Counted from the stretch's first letter, positions 1-11,200 are shown. The stretch is 64,000 bases of DNA from PALSA-1316 sp964499365 (GCA_964499365.1 CAZCKU010000002.1:248001-312000), one strand, 5' to 3'. Made by a program: numbers and translations. The notes: generated from the letters alone by a model not told the origin.

Positions 1-2407
1 CCGAAAAGCCGACAGGCCCAAGCGCTGCAGAAAATTCAGTTTCCACCTTCTTCAGTTCCGGTTCTCTCTGGTCGATGCGCTTTTTTAAAGATTCAGCATG
101 GGTCTTTGCGGTGCTCCATTTTTGCTGCATTTCATTGTGCAGGTCTCTGGCTTTCTTTTCAGCATCCTCGGCGTCAGAAACAGCCTTGTTCAAGCGAAGC
201 TCCTCATCGTCGGGACTTTTATCGCCGTACAATTCTTTCCGCTCATGACTCCCGATGGTGTGATTTTTTTTCAAGGTCTCCAGACGCTCACTTTTCTCAG
301 CGAAGGCTTTACCTTGGGTTTCAATGACCGCAGCAAGACGATTCATCTCACTGTCGAGATCTGCAATCCGCTTCTCAATTTCAGCCTTTTTCTTAACCTG
401 GGCCTGCCATGCATTCAGTTGAGCTCTGAGTGACTCAAGCAGTGATGATACATCGGCATCGGGGATTTCCGTGATGCCAAGCGGCAAAAGTTTGGCAGAG
501 ACGGCCTGCCTGCGTTCGGTAAAATCAGTCCGGAGATTTTCCAGGCCTTCCTTCACCTCGGCAAGGACTTTCTCGGCAGCCTTCTTGTCATTAGCTGCTG
601 CTGTCTCCTGCTTTTCACCCTCCGTCAGATTATTACGTGCCGTGACCTCAGCTTCTTCAAGTTTCTTGATGGCGGTTTCTTGATCCTCAGCCTTGCTGAT
701 CAGTTTTGTGAGCGATTCAATCTTCTGTTCGGTTTCATCGGTAACGGGAACATTGCCCTCCGCGAATGGGTGCTCTGTCGCACCACAGAGCGGACAGGGT
801 TTGCCATCTTCCAGTTTGGCCCGGTGGTCTTCAAACTCTGCTATTTTCGCCAGGAAGGCCATTTCACGAAGCAGGGTTTCCTTCTCGGTGCGGTATTCAC
901 GCAACAGTCGCTCCCCCAGCAACTGGCGTAATGCGTCTTTACCTTGCTGAAGCCTTTTTGAGGCGTTGCCCAGCTCCTGCTTCCAAGTGCCGCATTGCTT
1001 TTGGCAATCATCAAGTGATTTTGCCGCCTTTTCCTGAGCCGTCACGGCCTTTTCTTGATCGGCCTCTTTTTGAACGATTTCTTTTTGCTTGGAGAGCAGG
1101 CCGCCCAGTTGCTCTTCAACACCTGCCAGCCCGCTGATCAGCCATTCATCCTGTGCATGCTCCTTGAAATGGCCGTTGACAAGTTCAAGAGTTTTTTGGG
1201 CCTCGATACGTTTTTTCTGCTCTTTAAGTATGGCCTGTTTACCCATATCAATCTTTGCCGCATCTTTTTGGCAGCTCTCTTCACCTTCCGAAACAGCCTT
1301 TTTCTGGTCGGCAAGCTTCTGATCGAGAAGGCGAACCTTCTGAATGAGCGGCGCAACGGCTTTCAGTTCCTCTTTGACTTTAACAGCCTTCTGTTCAGCC
1401 GATTTCAGCGATTCGGCCTGTCCCTTGGCAGAGGATTCCAGCTTAGGAAGGGCCTCTTTCTCAGCTTTCAGTGCCGTCTGATCATCTACCTGTTGTTTTC
1501 GAATTGCTGTGAGCGTTGCGTATGAGCCATCCAGTGACGCTGCGCTCAAAGCCCGGCTGAGTTTGTCGCGCTCTGGTTTAAAGGCACCGATATCGCTTTG
1601 CAGCTTGCTCGCTTCGTCTGCCAGGCTGATGATTTCCTTCTTCAGGCCATCGATGGCGGTCAGCCATGAAATGGCCTTCCCTGTGTCAGCGAACTTGGTG
1701 GTGAGGTCGGTCTCTTCCTTCTGCTTCGACTCAAGTGCCTGTTGAATCTCTTTTTCCTGTTCTGGCTCCAGAATCACAATTCCTGCTGTTTCAGCCTGAA
1801 GGATGTTCAGCTTTTCCCGCTCTTCACGCTGGCGTTCATGAACTCGGATGGAAATCTGACTGTAAATCTCCGTTCCTGTGATCTGTTCCAGAATGGGGGC
1901 ACGTTTGTCTGGATCTGCCTTTAAGAAAGCATCAAAACCACCCTGAGCAAGGAGCATGGAGCGGGTGAAACGATCAAAATCCATACCGGTTACTGCCTCG
2001 ACCTGCTCAGCCACGCCTCTGAGCTTCACCTCAAACACTTTCCCGGATGCAAGGTCGGTAATCTCATGCTTCGGGGCCTGCAGTTCTCCGTCTGACTTCT
2101 TACGGGCACGACGCTGGCTCCAATGACAACGAAAACTGCCCTTCTGGGTTTCAAAAGACACTTCAGCAAAACATTCGCCTGTTTGCCTCGACATAATTTC
2201 ATTGTCACTCTTTGTGACTTTATTCAGTCTTGGAGTCCTTCCATACAATGCCAGACAGATCGCATCAAGAATAGTAGTTTTACCGGCTCCGGTAGGACCG
2301 GTTATCGCAAAAATGCCGTTAGACGTGTAAGCGGGATGGGCAAAATCAATTGACCATTCACCTGATAGAGAGTTCAAATTATTGAATCTGACTTCAAGAA
2401 TTCGCAT
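1..2407 (-). CDS. sbcC: Exonuclease SbcC, ATPase subunit of SbcCD (3' end outside window)
   Basis: This is the Rad50-like ATPase subunit of the SbcCD nuclease, which opens hairpins and processes DNA ends. Translation from the ATG at 2407 begins MRILEVRFNNLNSLSGEW and reaches a Walker A motif GPTGAGKTT near residue 38. It then runs into long charged heptad-type coiled coil. The zinc hook CPLCG lies at about residue 537 (DNA near 785-800), midway in the coil as in Rad50/SbcC. The C-terminal ATPase half lies off the left edge, so about 800 residues are visible. The gene follows sbcD with an 11-bp gap and is the last visible gene of the defence-like operon. Its position there suggests an effector or DNA-end-processing role in that locus as well as, or instead of, housekeeping. 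Family assignment is secure; the link to defence is inference. Confidence 0.93.
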   Translation of the reverse strand, partial: MRILEVRFNNLNSLSGEWSIDFAHPAYTSNGIFAITGPTGAGKTTILDAICLALYGRTPRLNKVTKSDNEIMSRQTGECFAEVSFETQKGSFRCHWSQRRARKKSDGELQAPKHEITDLASGKVFEVKLRGVAEQVEAVTGMDFDRFTRSMLLAQGGFDAFLKADPDKRAPILEQITGTEIYSQISIRVHERQREEREKLNILQAETAGIVILEPEQEKEIQQALESKQKEETDLTTKFADTGKAISWLTAIDGLKKEIISLADEASKLQSDIGAFKPERDKLSRALSAASLDGSYATLTAIRKQQVDDQTALKAEKEALPKLESSAKGQAESLKSAEQKAVKVKEELKAVAPLIQKVRLLDQKLADQKKAVSEGEESCQKDAAKIDMGKQAILKEQKKRIEAQKTLELVNGHFKEHAQDEWLISGLAGVEEQLGGLLSKQKEIVQKEADQEKAVTAQEKAAKSLDDCQKQCGTWKQELGNASKRLQQGKDALRQLLGERLLREYRTEKETLLREMAFLAKIAEFEDHRAKLEDGKPCPLCGATEHPFAEGNVPVTDETEQKIESLTKLISKAEDQETAIKKLEEAEVTARNNLTEGEKQETAAANDKKAAEKVLAEVKEGLENLRTDFTERRQAVSAKLLPLGITEIPDADVSSLLESLRAQLNAWQAQVKKKAEIEKRIADLDSEMNRLAAVIETQGKAFAEKSERLETLKKNHTIGSHERKELYGDKSPDDEELRLNKAVSDAEDAEKKARDLHNEMQQKWSTAKTHAESLKKRIDQREPELKKVETEFSAALGPVGFS

Positions 2408-2418
2408 GCGTAGCCTTT

Positions 2419-3648
2419 TTATTCCGCCATTGTATCTTCTTCATGTAGAGAAGTAACTATTTCTTGGTATGCACTCAGCAATTCGCTGCGCTGGTCCTCT
2501 GGAACAGCATGCTGCTCCAGGCATCTTAAAAACACGTCATCTGTGTCCAGATCATCGAGTTCTTCATCTTCATGAGCACGATTCAGTGCGCGATCTATCA
2601 GCCGATTGTTCTTAACGCGCAGGACTTCCATCTTTGTACCGGCAACGGCTTCGTCGATATGTTCGCGCAAATTGCCGGCAACCTCTTCTCCTTCATAGAA
2701 AATCTCAATCCAGGAATTACTGCCTGCAGATTTCAACTCACCAAGGCGGGCGGCAATCTGATCCCAATTCCCACAGATACGCTCCAATGTTTGAAATCGT
2801 GGAACTGTGATGCGAGAAACAACCGACATCGAGTCAGACACTTCTATTAAACAGATGCTTTTATCATGATTTGCCTCACCGAAACCCATGGGTAGCGGCG
2901 AGCCTGAATATCGCACAATGTCAGAATGACCGATTATCTGTGGGACATGCAGATGACCGAGAGCCACGTAATTGATATATTCAGGGAATACGTCGGTGTC
3001 AACATGGGATAAAGAGCCTATATATAGTTCCCTTACGCCATCCCCTTCCACTGTTTGCGCCCCGGTCGTAAAAAGATGCCCCATGGCTATAATAGGCACT
3101 GGGAGGTCCAATGCTGCTTTCAGCTGTTTTGCCAGTTCACAGACCTCCAGATAGTGGGAGCGTATCCCTTCTATCAGCTTCCTGTCCTTATCCTCAAGGG
3201 TTTCTCCGGCTTCTGCAGTACGAATATCCCGGTCTCGCAGATAGGGAATTGCACAGACAATCATTTCTTCTACTCCGGATCCATCCTTCAGGACCAGAAC
3301 TTCATCGGCCAATGATTCCGTAATAGCGCCTACAACATGGACATTGAGTGCCCGAAGAAGCTCTTTGGGAGCATCAAGAAAAGATGGGGAGTCGTGGTTC
3401 CCGGCAATAATAACCACATGACGGCAGCAAGATTCAGCAGTGCGGTGAAGAAAGCGATAATAAAGCTCTTGTGCCCTATTGCTCGGCGCACTATTATCGA
3501 AGATATCTCCGGAGACAAGGAGAGCGTCTACATGCTCAGACAGGATCAGATCAGCCAGCCAAACGAGGAACTCCTCATATTCTGAGTATCTCTTCCGGCC
3601 ATAGAGCATGCGACCTATATGCCAGTCAGAGGTGTGGAGAATCTTCAT
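2419..3648 (-). CDS. sbcD: Exonuclease SbcD, metallophosphoesterase subunit
   Basis: This is the Mre11-like nuclease subunit, which pairs with SbcC for Mn-dependent double-strand exonuclease and hairpin endonuclease activity. The 409-residue protein shows the calcineurin-like metal motifs in order: SDWHIG at residues 7-12, SGDIFD near 47, GNHDS near 83, GHLF near 190 and ALGHLHVP near 235. The length is normal for SbcD. The ATG at 3648 overlaps the stop of the upstream AAA_13 gene in an ATGA arrangement, so translation is probably coupled. sbcC starts 11 bp downstream. A helicase/methylase/ATPase operon feeding into sbcDC is unusual, because housekeeping sbcDC normally stands alone. Confidence 0.95.
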   Translation of the reverse strand: MKILHTSDWHIGRMLYGRKRYSEYEEFLVWLADLILSEHVDALLVSGDIFDNSAPSNRAQELYYRFLHRTAESCCRHVVIIAGNHDSPSFLDAPKELLRALNVHVVGAITESLADEVLVLKDGSGVEEMIVCAIPYLRDRDIRTAEAGETLEDKDRKLIEGIRSHYLEVCELAKQLKAALDLPVPIIAMGHLFTTGAQTVEGDGVRELYIGSLSHVDTDVFPEYINYVALGHLHVPQIIGHSDIVRYSGSPLPMGFGEANHDKSICLIEVSDSMSVVSRITVPRFQTLERICGNWDQIAARLGELKSAGSNSWIEIFYEGEEVAGNLREHIDEAVAGTKMEVLRVKNNRLIDRALNRAHEDEELDDLDTDDVFLRCLEQHAVPEDQRSELLSAYQEIVTSLHEEDTMAE

Positions 3649-6083
3649 TGAGCTACCTGTGGTGATGCATCTATAACTGCTGAGTTTTCTGGAACAACAC
3701 CAATACTTTGCAACAGCGAGTTATATTGATCGCTGTCTGCTTTAAGTCGATTAATTATTTGTTGAGCGGCAGTCTTCATTTCCGGCACTTCAACAGGCGC
3801 AGCACCCCTTTCAAAAACACCACACAAATGGGAATATTCGTTGTTAATCCTGTCGATTAAAACTGCTGGTACTTTTTCGTCACCAAAGAACTGCCGAAGT
3901 GTTTCCTCGTTCATTCCTTTATCTGGGTACTTGTAGTAAAGAAATATTTCCAAAAACTTTCTGGCATTATTCCCGAAATTGTAAAACATTGTGTAATTTG
4001 AATCATCCACCACTTCTATTGCGGCACACCTATATATTTGGTGAAAAAGATAGTTGAATTCAGTGACGTATTCCTTCAGGTATTTTGGCATCGCACTTAT
4101 GGTCGATATTTTGTCGTTTCTTGTCACAACAAAAAACTCTTTTCCATAATCTTGCATCTTGTTGTTATGGTTTAGAAACTTTCCATTGAGGCGCTTTAAA
4201 TACTTAAGAAAATCCAGATTGTGCGTTGAAATAAACAATTGCTCAAATTTACCGCTGGAAACGACTTCCGCATTCAAAAGGCTGTAAACGAAGAAAATAT
4301 GATTTGCATCGAGACTGGAAATTGGATCGTCAATCCAGATAATAGGTTTAGAATCTTTAGTGCCTATATCCCCCAGCTTTGCCAGGAAATAGCAAAGCGC
4401 TAACAGGCTGCACTCGCCTTCGCTCAGGTGATAGGCTTTTTTGCCGTCTCGGATTATTTCAAATCTAATTCGTTTTGAATCTGGTTCAGCAGGAAGGTCT
4501 TTCTTTGCCTCCAAAGAGAGAAAATTATGACCAAAAAAGTTATTCAGATATTCATTTACTTTTAGCGCACCTTTTTCTTCGTCATTTAATTCGCGTTTCT
4601 TGGATTCGAGCAGAGCTTCTTTATCTCGAATCTCACCATCGATCTCGTTTTTATTTCTTTCAGTTTCATCACGTTTCTTCTTCAGATTTTCTATGAAATC
4701 TAGTTGATCTTGGTAATTGATCGTCGCGAGAAAATCAGATACTTCCCTTAATCGCAAGGCTTCTCTTGCCTTGGACTGCTCCGAACTTAGCGAATCCGTG
4801 AAATTATTGGATTCTGTCCGAATCGTTTCATATGAACTCCAAGCAGCCTTTAATTCATTTCCGCAATCGTCTGGCCGAACGAAATCTTTGGAGTTGATAA
4901 TGTCATCTTTTCGATTCCTTAGCTGATCAAGCAAAGACTCCAGTGCGTAGCAGTATTTATTAGAAGCTGTTGTATGCTCAGCAATAACTGAGTCAAGTCG
5001 TTGATGGAAGATAGAGTAGAAAAGCTCTTTGCTGATTTTTAGAGCTGAGAACGCCGACTTTTGTTCGCTCGCAATTCTGGTAATGAGACCATCAATGTCC
5101 TTCTCAAGTTTTTCTGACTCCTCATCAAAGTGTTTGTTCAACTTCTCCCAGCGTTCTTTGGATATATGATTACCACAGAATGCACAATGGTCACGTTTCC
5201 CCTGATGATGTCCTCTACCTTCACTTACCCAGCGATTCAGTACGGCATCCTTTACCAACTCTTCAATTTTATCTGACTCACTGATCTTCTTAGTGACAAT
5301 GGCATAGGTTTCATCCGACAGCTTTTGGAATTGCAACTCAATTGTTTGAAAGAGAGGCATGGTGTCAAGTGTCTTTTCGTTAATGAGTTTTTCGTGCTCA
5401 TCCTGCTGCTTATTGGATAGTGTTTGGTATCCTTCATTCAAGACTTTCTTGATGTCGTTTTCCAGTTTTGGCTTGGTGTAATTTTGGTCACCAAAGCGTT
5501 CAGGTTTGTATTTAATGCCAATCTTCCGATCCGTGGCTTTATCGCCCAATTGTTTATCAAGCACATTAAGAGCTTTATCATGCTCTTCTTTAGCGGTATT
5601 AAATTCCTTGATAGCATTAACTTTTCTATCATATAGGGCAGTTTCTTTCCCTTCTTCTCTATGCCCAAGTTCTCTTTCGAGAGCCTCAATCTCCTTCTCA
5701 ATCTTGTTGTTGTCATCCCCAAGAATGGCAAATGGTTCTATACTGTCATCAGGGTTTGTTATGAATCGCAAGTTTTCCCGAACGAAATCCTCGTTGAACA
5801 CCCGGATCTTTTTCCCGTGAGATGTCAGTGCGTTTTGGTCTACATGGCTTCCATCATTAAAAGTCACACAGAAGGAGGGTTTTTGGTATTTGTCCGATAG
5901 TTTACCTGTTTCCATTGCCCGTACTATTCGGGAAAGGCTTGTTTTGCCAGAGTAGTTCCTGCCATAAACGATATTAATAACACTGAACTCACGAACATTT
6001 CCTTTTTCATCGTGAACTTCTTTATCCCATTCGAAGCTCTGAAAAACAGCGAGATTTCCGATAGACTTAATCTTCTTGATCAT
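3645..6083 (-). CDS. AAA_13-family ATPase with RloC-like anticodon-nuclease features
   Basis: The 812-residue protein has an N-terminal ABC-type ATPase with Walker A GRNYSGKTS at 41-49. A long coiled coil follows, interrupted by a zinc-hook-like pair CAFCGNH near residue 300. An ABC signature HLSEGECSLL and Walker B IIWIDDPISSLD lie in the C-terminal half. The tail carries R708-x3-E712 and a later H752 (in NEYSH). That pattern matches the Arg-Glu-His triad known for the anticodon nucleases PrrC and RloC, although the Glu-His spacing is a little longer than in PrrC. RloC combines a Rad50-like zinc hook with such a nuclease and responds to DNA damage or phage by cutting tRNA. The stop overlaps the sbcD start. 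An alternative reading is a generic AAA_13 ATPase without nuclease activity. Confidence 0.8.
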   Translation of the reverse strand: MIKKIKSIGNLAVFQSFEWDKEVHDEKGNVREFSVINIVYGRNYSGKTSLSRIVRAMETGKLSDKYQKPSFCVTFNDGSHVDQNALTSHGKKIRVFNEDFVRENLRFITNPDDSIEPFAILGDDNNKIEKEIEALERELGHREEGKETALYDRKVNAIKEFNTAKEEHDKALNVLDKQLGDKATDRKIGIKYKPERFGDQNYTKPKLENDIKKVLNEGYQTLSNKQQDEHEKLINEKTLDTMPLFQTIELQFQKLSDETYAIVTKKISESDKIEELVKDAVLNRWVSEGRGHHQGKRDHCAFCGNHISKERWEKLNKHFDEESEKLEKDIDGLITRIASEQKSAFSALKISKELFYSIFHQRLDSVIAEHTTASNKYCYALESLLDQLRNRKDDIINSKDFVRPDDCGNELKAAWSSYETIRTESNNFTDSLSSEQSKAREALRLREVSDFLATINYQDQLDFIENLKKKRDETERNKNEIDGEIRDKEALLESKKRELNDEEKGALKVNEYLNNFFGHNFLSLEAKKDLPAEPDSKRIRFEIIRDGKKAYHLSEGECSLLALCYFLAKLGDIGTKDSKPIIWIDDPISSLDANHIFFVYSLLNAEVVSSGKFEQLFISTHNLDFLKYLKRLNGKFLNHNNKMQDYGKEFFVVTRNDKISTISAMPKYLKEYVTEFNYLFHQIYRCAAIEVVDDSNYTMFYNFGNNARKFLEIFLYYKYPDKGMNEETLRQFFGDEKVPAVLIDRINNEYSHLCGVFERGAAPVEVPEMKTAAQQIINRLKADSDQYNSLLQSIGVVPENSAVIDASPQVAQ

Positions 6084-6187
6084 ACGTCAAGCTCCATTCT
6101 CTTTTATTTTCCGATATTGCTGATCCCCTGAATATGGCAAGAAGTTAATCATACATATCTGCTCGGTTATCCGATTTCTCCAGTTCA

Positions 6188-8263
6188 CTAAGGATTGCCT
6201 CTTTTTGCGGAAAATAGATCTGGTCCACCATCTCGGTCCAGAGCGGCACCAATATTTCTTCGAAGAAGCAGTCCTGACGGTTCAGCGGCATTTAATTTCA
6301 ATTTCACATATCTATCATTTTGCAGCTCGCGGGGAGGTGCTGTCGTAGTAGTAAGAATGTACTGAAAGGGGCAATTATCAGACTCGCCGAAGTGCTCTTG
6401 CAGGGAGGCAACAAGACGGATTAAGTTTCTGTAGATTCTATTACCAAGGTCAGCTTCGCGAGGGCTATCATGCAGTAGAAATCCAGGCAGATGGGCATTG
6501 GCCGACACTGTGGTGTAAATAAGTGAGGCGATATCTGTTAGAAGGACAGATAGGGTTTCCACGGCCTCGCCACTCATTGCCGATCCATGAGTGATCGAAA
6601 AAGTCAGTTCACGATTGTTAAGGCCCACCCGTCCATCATATGTCCCTGAAGAGAGTACGGCACGAACAGCCCCGGAAAAGATCGAAGCCAACAAATCTCG
6701 GTTTTCGTTATGTTTTGTAAGTAGCTTTGTAAGCTGCTGTTCTAAATCCTTGACGAGGGTGGTAGTCGTTTCCAACTTTTCCCTACACTCGTCAATCTCC
6801 CCAAAACCTCCTGGCTGGTCACGTTTTGAGATCCAAGTCTTTAGCCCATCGTAAGCATTCTTCAAATCGCGAAGATATTCTCGCTTCTCACCTATCCCAG
6901 CCATCAATGCATCCCTTTTCTTTTGTAAAGCTTGACGCTCTCGTGCAAGATTTTCAATCTCTTTTGCTATATGCTGTTTTTGATCTTCAAAACGCTGACT
7001 TTCCACTGCTTGTTCTGCCTCTGCCTGTTTCATGGCTTTTACATCTTGATGCTCTTTAATTTCAAGCACATTATGACGTTTTTGTACATGCTGGCAGTCA
7101 CGGTATAGAATACCCCCGAGCTGGCATTCTATCTCACTATATTTGGCAAAGCGCGCATTCTGCTCCTGACGTTTTGTTATCACGGGTTTCAATTCCTGCA
7201 CGACAGCCTCTCCTCTATTAAGCAGTCCATCGAGAATCCTGGCCTGGTCTTCAAGTTGTCGGATCTTAGCTCCATAAATGTCTATGTTTTCCTGAATAAC
7301 CATTCGATCTTGCTCAACCTCTACAATTTCGCTTTCGGCTTTTGCTGTTGCTCTTGTAGTAAGGCGGTCCAGATCGGGAAGCAGATTACCAGAAGAAAAC
7401 GGCAGTGTTTCTATCTCGGGTTCATTCGATAAAATACGCAGGAGCTTTCTAAGTTCGGTGTCATAATGATTGATTCTGAATTGTGGCTCTCGCTTTAGTC
7501 TCTCCAAGTCCTTTTCTGTATTTTCTTGTTCTTGGTTAAGCCTTGCAAGGTCCTCTTCCCCCTTCAACTCATCCGGCAGGAACAGACCGAGAGCGACTCG
7601 CATCAAAAACAAGGGTCCAGCCTTGGGAAAGCGAAAGGGTGGTGTATCTGATTCGCTACGGGAAGAGCGCCAGTCATGTATATTTTGAAAGCGGGACTCC
7701 TGATCGCGGGTACACCAAGCTAAAAGATGCTGCCACTGGATAGTTTCACCCGTTCGCACGATGCCGCCAGTCTCAAACCCGTCAAAAAGTTTTTCCAAGC
7801 CGATATCCTGAACGTAGGTATCTTGGTAAGCAGGGTGGGAACGATCCGGGAGAAGCTCTTCAACTGATGAGTCAACCTTGACGTACGAATTGCGACCTTT
7901 ACCTATAGGGCGCAGGACAGACCATTTCTTTTTTTTCACGATTATTTCCGCCGCCACATAACCATTAGGAAGCGCATTTTGGATCAACTCCATGTTGACT
8001 CGTGTTCCATATGTCTTTTCACCGAGGACATACCGAAAAAAGCGGCAAAAGGTCGTTTTGCCAGCGCTGTGTCCTGTTATATCTGCAGAAGGAATGTCGT
8101 CCTCCGTTTCCTCTGCCCAAACTATATTGAGCCCTCGTGTCAGGTGAATATCTCGGATTACCTTTGGTTCTGGAGTTAAGCACTCAAAAATCACAAGACG
8201 GCTGACCCAGACATCTGGTTCTGTTCTAACCGGGCTTATATTCAGAATCTTGTAAATATCCAT
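6188..8263 (-). CDS. SMC/ABC-like ATPase of unknown family with coiled coil
   Basis: The 691-residue protein has a P-loop near residue 66 reading TGHSAGKTTF. This is one residue shorter than classical G-x4-GK[ST], as in several SMC-like defence ATPases. Long charged coiled coils occupy about 225-520. A C-terminal half-site has a signature-like MSGEAVETLSVLL and a Walker-B-like LPGFLLHDSPREAD. No zinc hook CxxC is seen in the coil. It lies 10 bp downstream of the methyltransferase gene and 104 bp upstream of the RloC-like gene, in a continuous - strand operon. By position it would be the operon's DNA- or complex-sensing ATPase. I do not recognise a named family; it resembles DUF2326 or ABC-three-component ATPases only in outline. 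Confidence 0.75.
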   Translation of the reverse strand: MDIYKILNISPVRTEPDVWVSRLVIFECLTPEPKVIRDIHLTRGLNIVWAEETEDDIPSADITGHSAGKTTFCRFFRYVLGEKTYGTRVNMELIQNALPNGYVAAEIIVKKKKWSVLRPIGKGRNSYVKVDSSVEELLPDRSHPAYQDTYVQDIGLEKLFDGFETGGIVRTGETIQWQHLLAWCTRDQESRFQNIHDWRSSRSESDTPPFRFPKAGPLFLMRVALGLFLPDELKGEEDLARLNQEQENTEKDLERLKREPQFRINHYDTELRKLLRILSNEPEIETLPFSSGNLLPDLDRLTTRATAKAESEIVEVEQDRMVIQENIDIYGAKIRQLEDQARILDGLLNRGEAVVQELKPVITKRQEQNARFAKYSEIECQLGGILYRDCQHVQKRHNVLEIKEHQDVKAMKQAEAEQAVESQRFEDQKQHIAKEIENLARERQALQKKRDALMAGIGEKREYLRDLKNAYDGLKTWISKRDQPGGFGEIDECREKLETTTTLVKDLEQQLTKLLTKHNENRDLLASIFSGAVRAVLSSGTYDGRVGLNNRELTFSITHGSAMSGEAVETLSVLLTDIASLIYTTVSANAHLPGFLLHDSPREADLGNRIYRNLIRLVASLQEHFGESDNCPFQYILTTTTAPPRELQNDRYVKLKLNAAEPSGLLLRRNIGAALDRDGGPDLFSAKRGNP

Positions 8264-8273
8264 TCAGCCAATC

Positions 8274-11200
8274 CTACGCAACCAAAGCATATTGTTTACG
8301 CTGTTGTTCAAGAATGCGTAATATATTCTGTTGTTCCTGCGACAACAACAGTTCTTCCCTAACATTCCTCATATATTTAAGTGCTTTCAGCGAATATGAC
8401 ACGACTTTGTCTGTACCCGACGGAAAAGTGCTCTTTACTTCTAAAAAATTAAAGCCGAAGGTGATGGGTTGATCTGTCTGCGTGTGGTTAACATTGATTC
8501 CCTTACGCAGTTCTTCAAGATAACGGCGACAATCTCTCCAGCGAATTGACTGTCCTGCGGCAACAAAGAGCTCTTTTGGCCCTGATGCTACTGCCTTATT
8601 AAAGTTAGCATAGTCATTTTTATCCAGGAACAACTTGCACCAGTCCGGATGCGTTGCAAGGAGAAGCGCATCAAGATGGTCCATACTTGACAGTCCATTC
8701 GCTTGTTCAACAATCGAAAGAGCAGCCGCGCATATTGCCTGATCTCTGTCTGTCGCTGGATAAGAGGTGGCGGCGAGTTCTCCCATATCAAACTCCGGCA
8801 GCAACGACATTATCGCTTCGTCCGGTTTTATTGCCTTTGCTTTTACTGCCTTCTTCTTTTCCCACAACCCTGCTTTTTCTTCCTGTTCATGGATTTCGTG
8901 GTTCAGTTTCAAGAGGCGTTTAAGGACTTCGCGGCGGGCGGCGGGGGAGATGGTGAAACGGATACGGTCGTTTTCAGGGAGGTAGTCAACCTCATAGAAG
9001 TCATGGATAATGTTAATGTCTGTCCAGCCGTAGGCCGAAAGGACAGCATTGTCGATCTCTATATGGAGTTCACGGAGTTTAAGGATGTCTTTATAGCCTT
9101 CTTCACAGGCCGTAGTTGGTTGTTTTGAACTTTTTTCCACATCTGCAACCGAGAGGTCTTTTTTGTGAAAAAGGTTATAGATCTTTGTCAGGCCGAGTTG
9201 AATTGTAAGCATCAACCGGCGGCGGTGCTCGTAGTATCCCTTACCGATCTGGTCGAGGACGGTCTGCATTTCTGAGATTAGTGACAGGGGGAATGGAAAA
9301 GTTTCAAAGATAGAAGATGATGTGTACCGCAAAGTAGTACTACCCATTGTAGAACCTCTTAACCACGCCCACTCATTCGCGATTGATGAATTCAATAAAG
9401 CATACATTCCAAATGATTCATCAGCTACTATAGATAAAGCGTGGGAAAAGACAATATCTTTCCCCACAAATTCAAATAAATGATGGTGCGTATGGTTATT
9501 TATTACGAGCACCCTCTTCATTGGTGCAATGGTCCGATAAAGTTTTGGTCTTTTTTCTGCATATTGCCACCAATATTTTCTATATTGCTCACGATTATTT
9601 TGGTCCCGCTCTGATTTCACCTTAGTTGCCACAATATTGAAGCATTCCTGGTATTGTTGAGCCGCAGCAAAATCCCAATCAGCGAAATTGATTACCCACC
9701 GACTGGGTGATTGATCTGGTCGTGAGTTCAAATCGTCACCATTCAAGTAAGGGAACAGAACATCTCTATTTTTCGAGTCTTTGGTTATCAAGGCGTCTGC
9801 CACAGCAGTCTCAACCACAAACCCCTTGCCCAACACAGTACTTCCCTGAAAGCTTTTATTTTCGTTTGCCTTTAAGGGGTAGGGGTTAGCGTCAACCTCT
9901 GAATCATCAAGATACGGTGTAATTGTCTTCACCGTGTTGCTATTAAGTGTAAATCGGCCCTTCCATATGCCTTTATGAACAGTAACAAGAGCAACCTCAA
10001 CCGCCGCAAGTCCCGGCCACCTCATACTTCTCACTGCATGGTTGATTGAACCTCCTTTAGAAACTATTACACCCAAACCTCCTTCTCTTGCCCCTCCCTG
10101 TGCTATGGTATTCGTAGCAATCAGACTCTGAAATCCGTTATCTTTGATTATTTCGAAAATTCGACGGAAGAAATAAGTTACCAGATCAACAGACCCGGCA
10201 GGGGCATATGTCGCTCGAAGATATTCAAGATAAGCGTTGCCGAATGTGCCACTGAGTTTCTGACCACCGAGAAAGGGCGGATTCCCAAGGATACAGTCGA
10301 ATCCTCCCGCCGCAAACACCTCCGGAAACTCCAGAAACCAGTGAAAGAATGCTCTCTTGCTCGCCACTGCCTCAGCCATCCCTATCGCCTGAGGCAAAAG
10401 CTGTTTTTCACCTGCAAGATATCTGCGATATGCCCCATCCGTTGCAATCTTCGGCTGATTTTCCTTAACCTTTGGAATAAAGAATTGAGCGACCTGAATA
10501 TCGGCAATGATCTTGAGCCTGTGCCACCCCTCACCGCTCGTAAGCCTGATATAAGCCTTTCTTTTTTCCTCTATCTCCTCAGGCGTCCGCTCGGGCAATT
10601 CGCTGAAGCCGCTGAAGTCTGCCATAATGTCCTTGATCTTTCCGCCGACAGCCCCTTCAAAATCAAACTTCAACATTCCGGCCCGCTCCGACTTATTTAC
10701 CTTTCGCAGGTCAGCGCAGATATCCTTGTCATCATCCGGCAGCCTCTTGAACGCCTCCTCTGCAATTCCATTTTGAAGCTCTTCCATGTGAGCCAGCCCA
10801 ACAATGGAATCTCCGCATTTGATGTGATGATCCAGAAAATTCAGCGGCCCGCCCGGATTGTGGGCCTCAAGCCAGAGGGCGATCTTGCAAAGCTCAACTG
10901 CCAGCGGATTTTTGTCCACACCATATATACAGGTTCGGATAACATCACGCACTGCCTCCCTGAAAGCAGTTGGAGACGGCTGGTCTTCACCGGTGCGCAC
11001 CTTTGCAAGTTCAGTTCCGATCCGGCGGGCAGCATTCAAGAGAATGTGCCCACTGCCGCTTGCGACATCACAAACCCTTATTGAAAGAAGGGCTTTTTCT
11101 TTGTCAGGTTCTTTCAGCTTTTCTTCGATTATGTAATCGAGAGAATGCTTGATGAGCGGCTGTACAAGTTCATCAGGCGTATAGTGAGAACCGGAAGCTG

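Noticed and set aside
10341..11084. 247-codon + strand frame opposite the methyltransferase
   Set aside because: It is the antisense of a long well-supported gene and has no family pattern.
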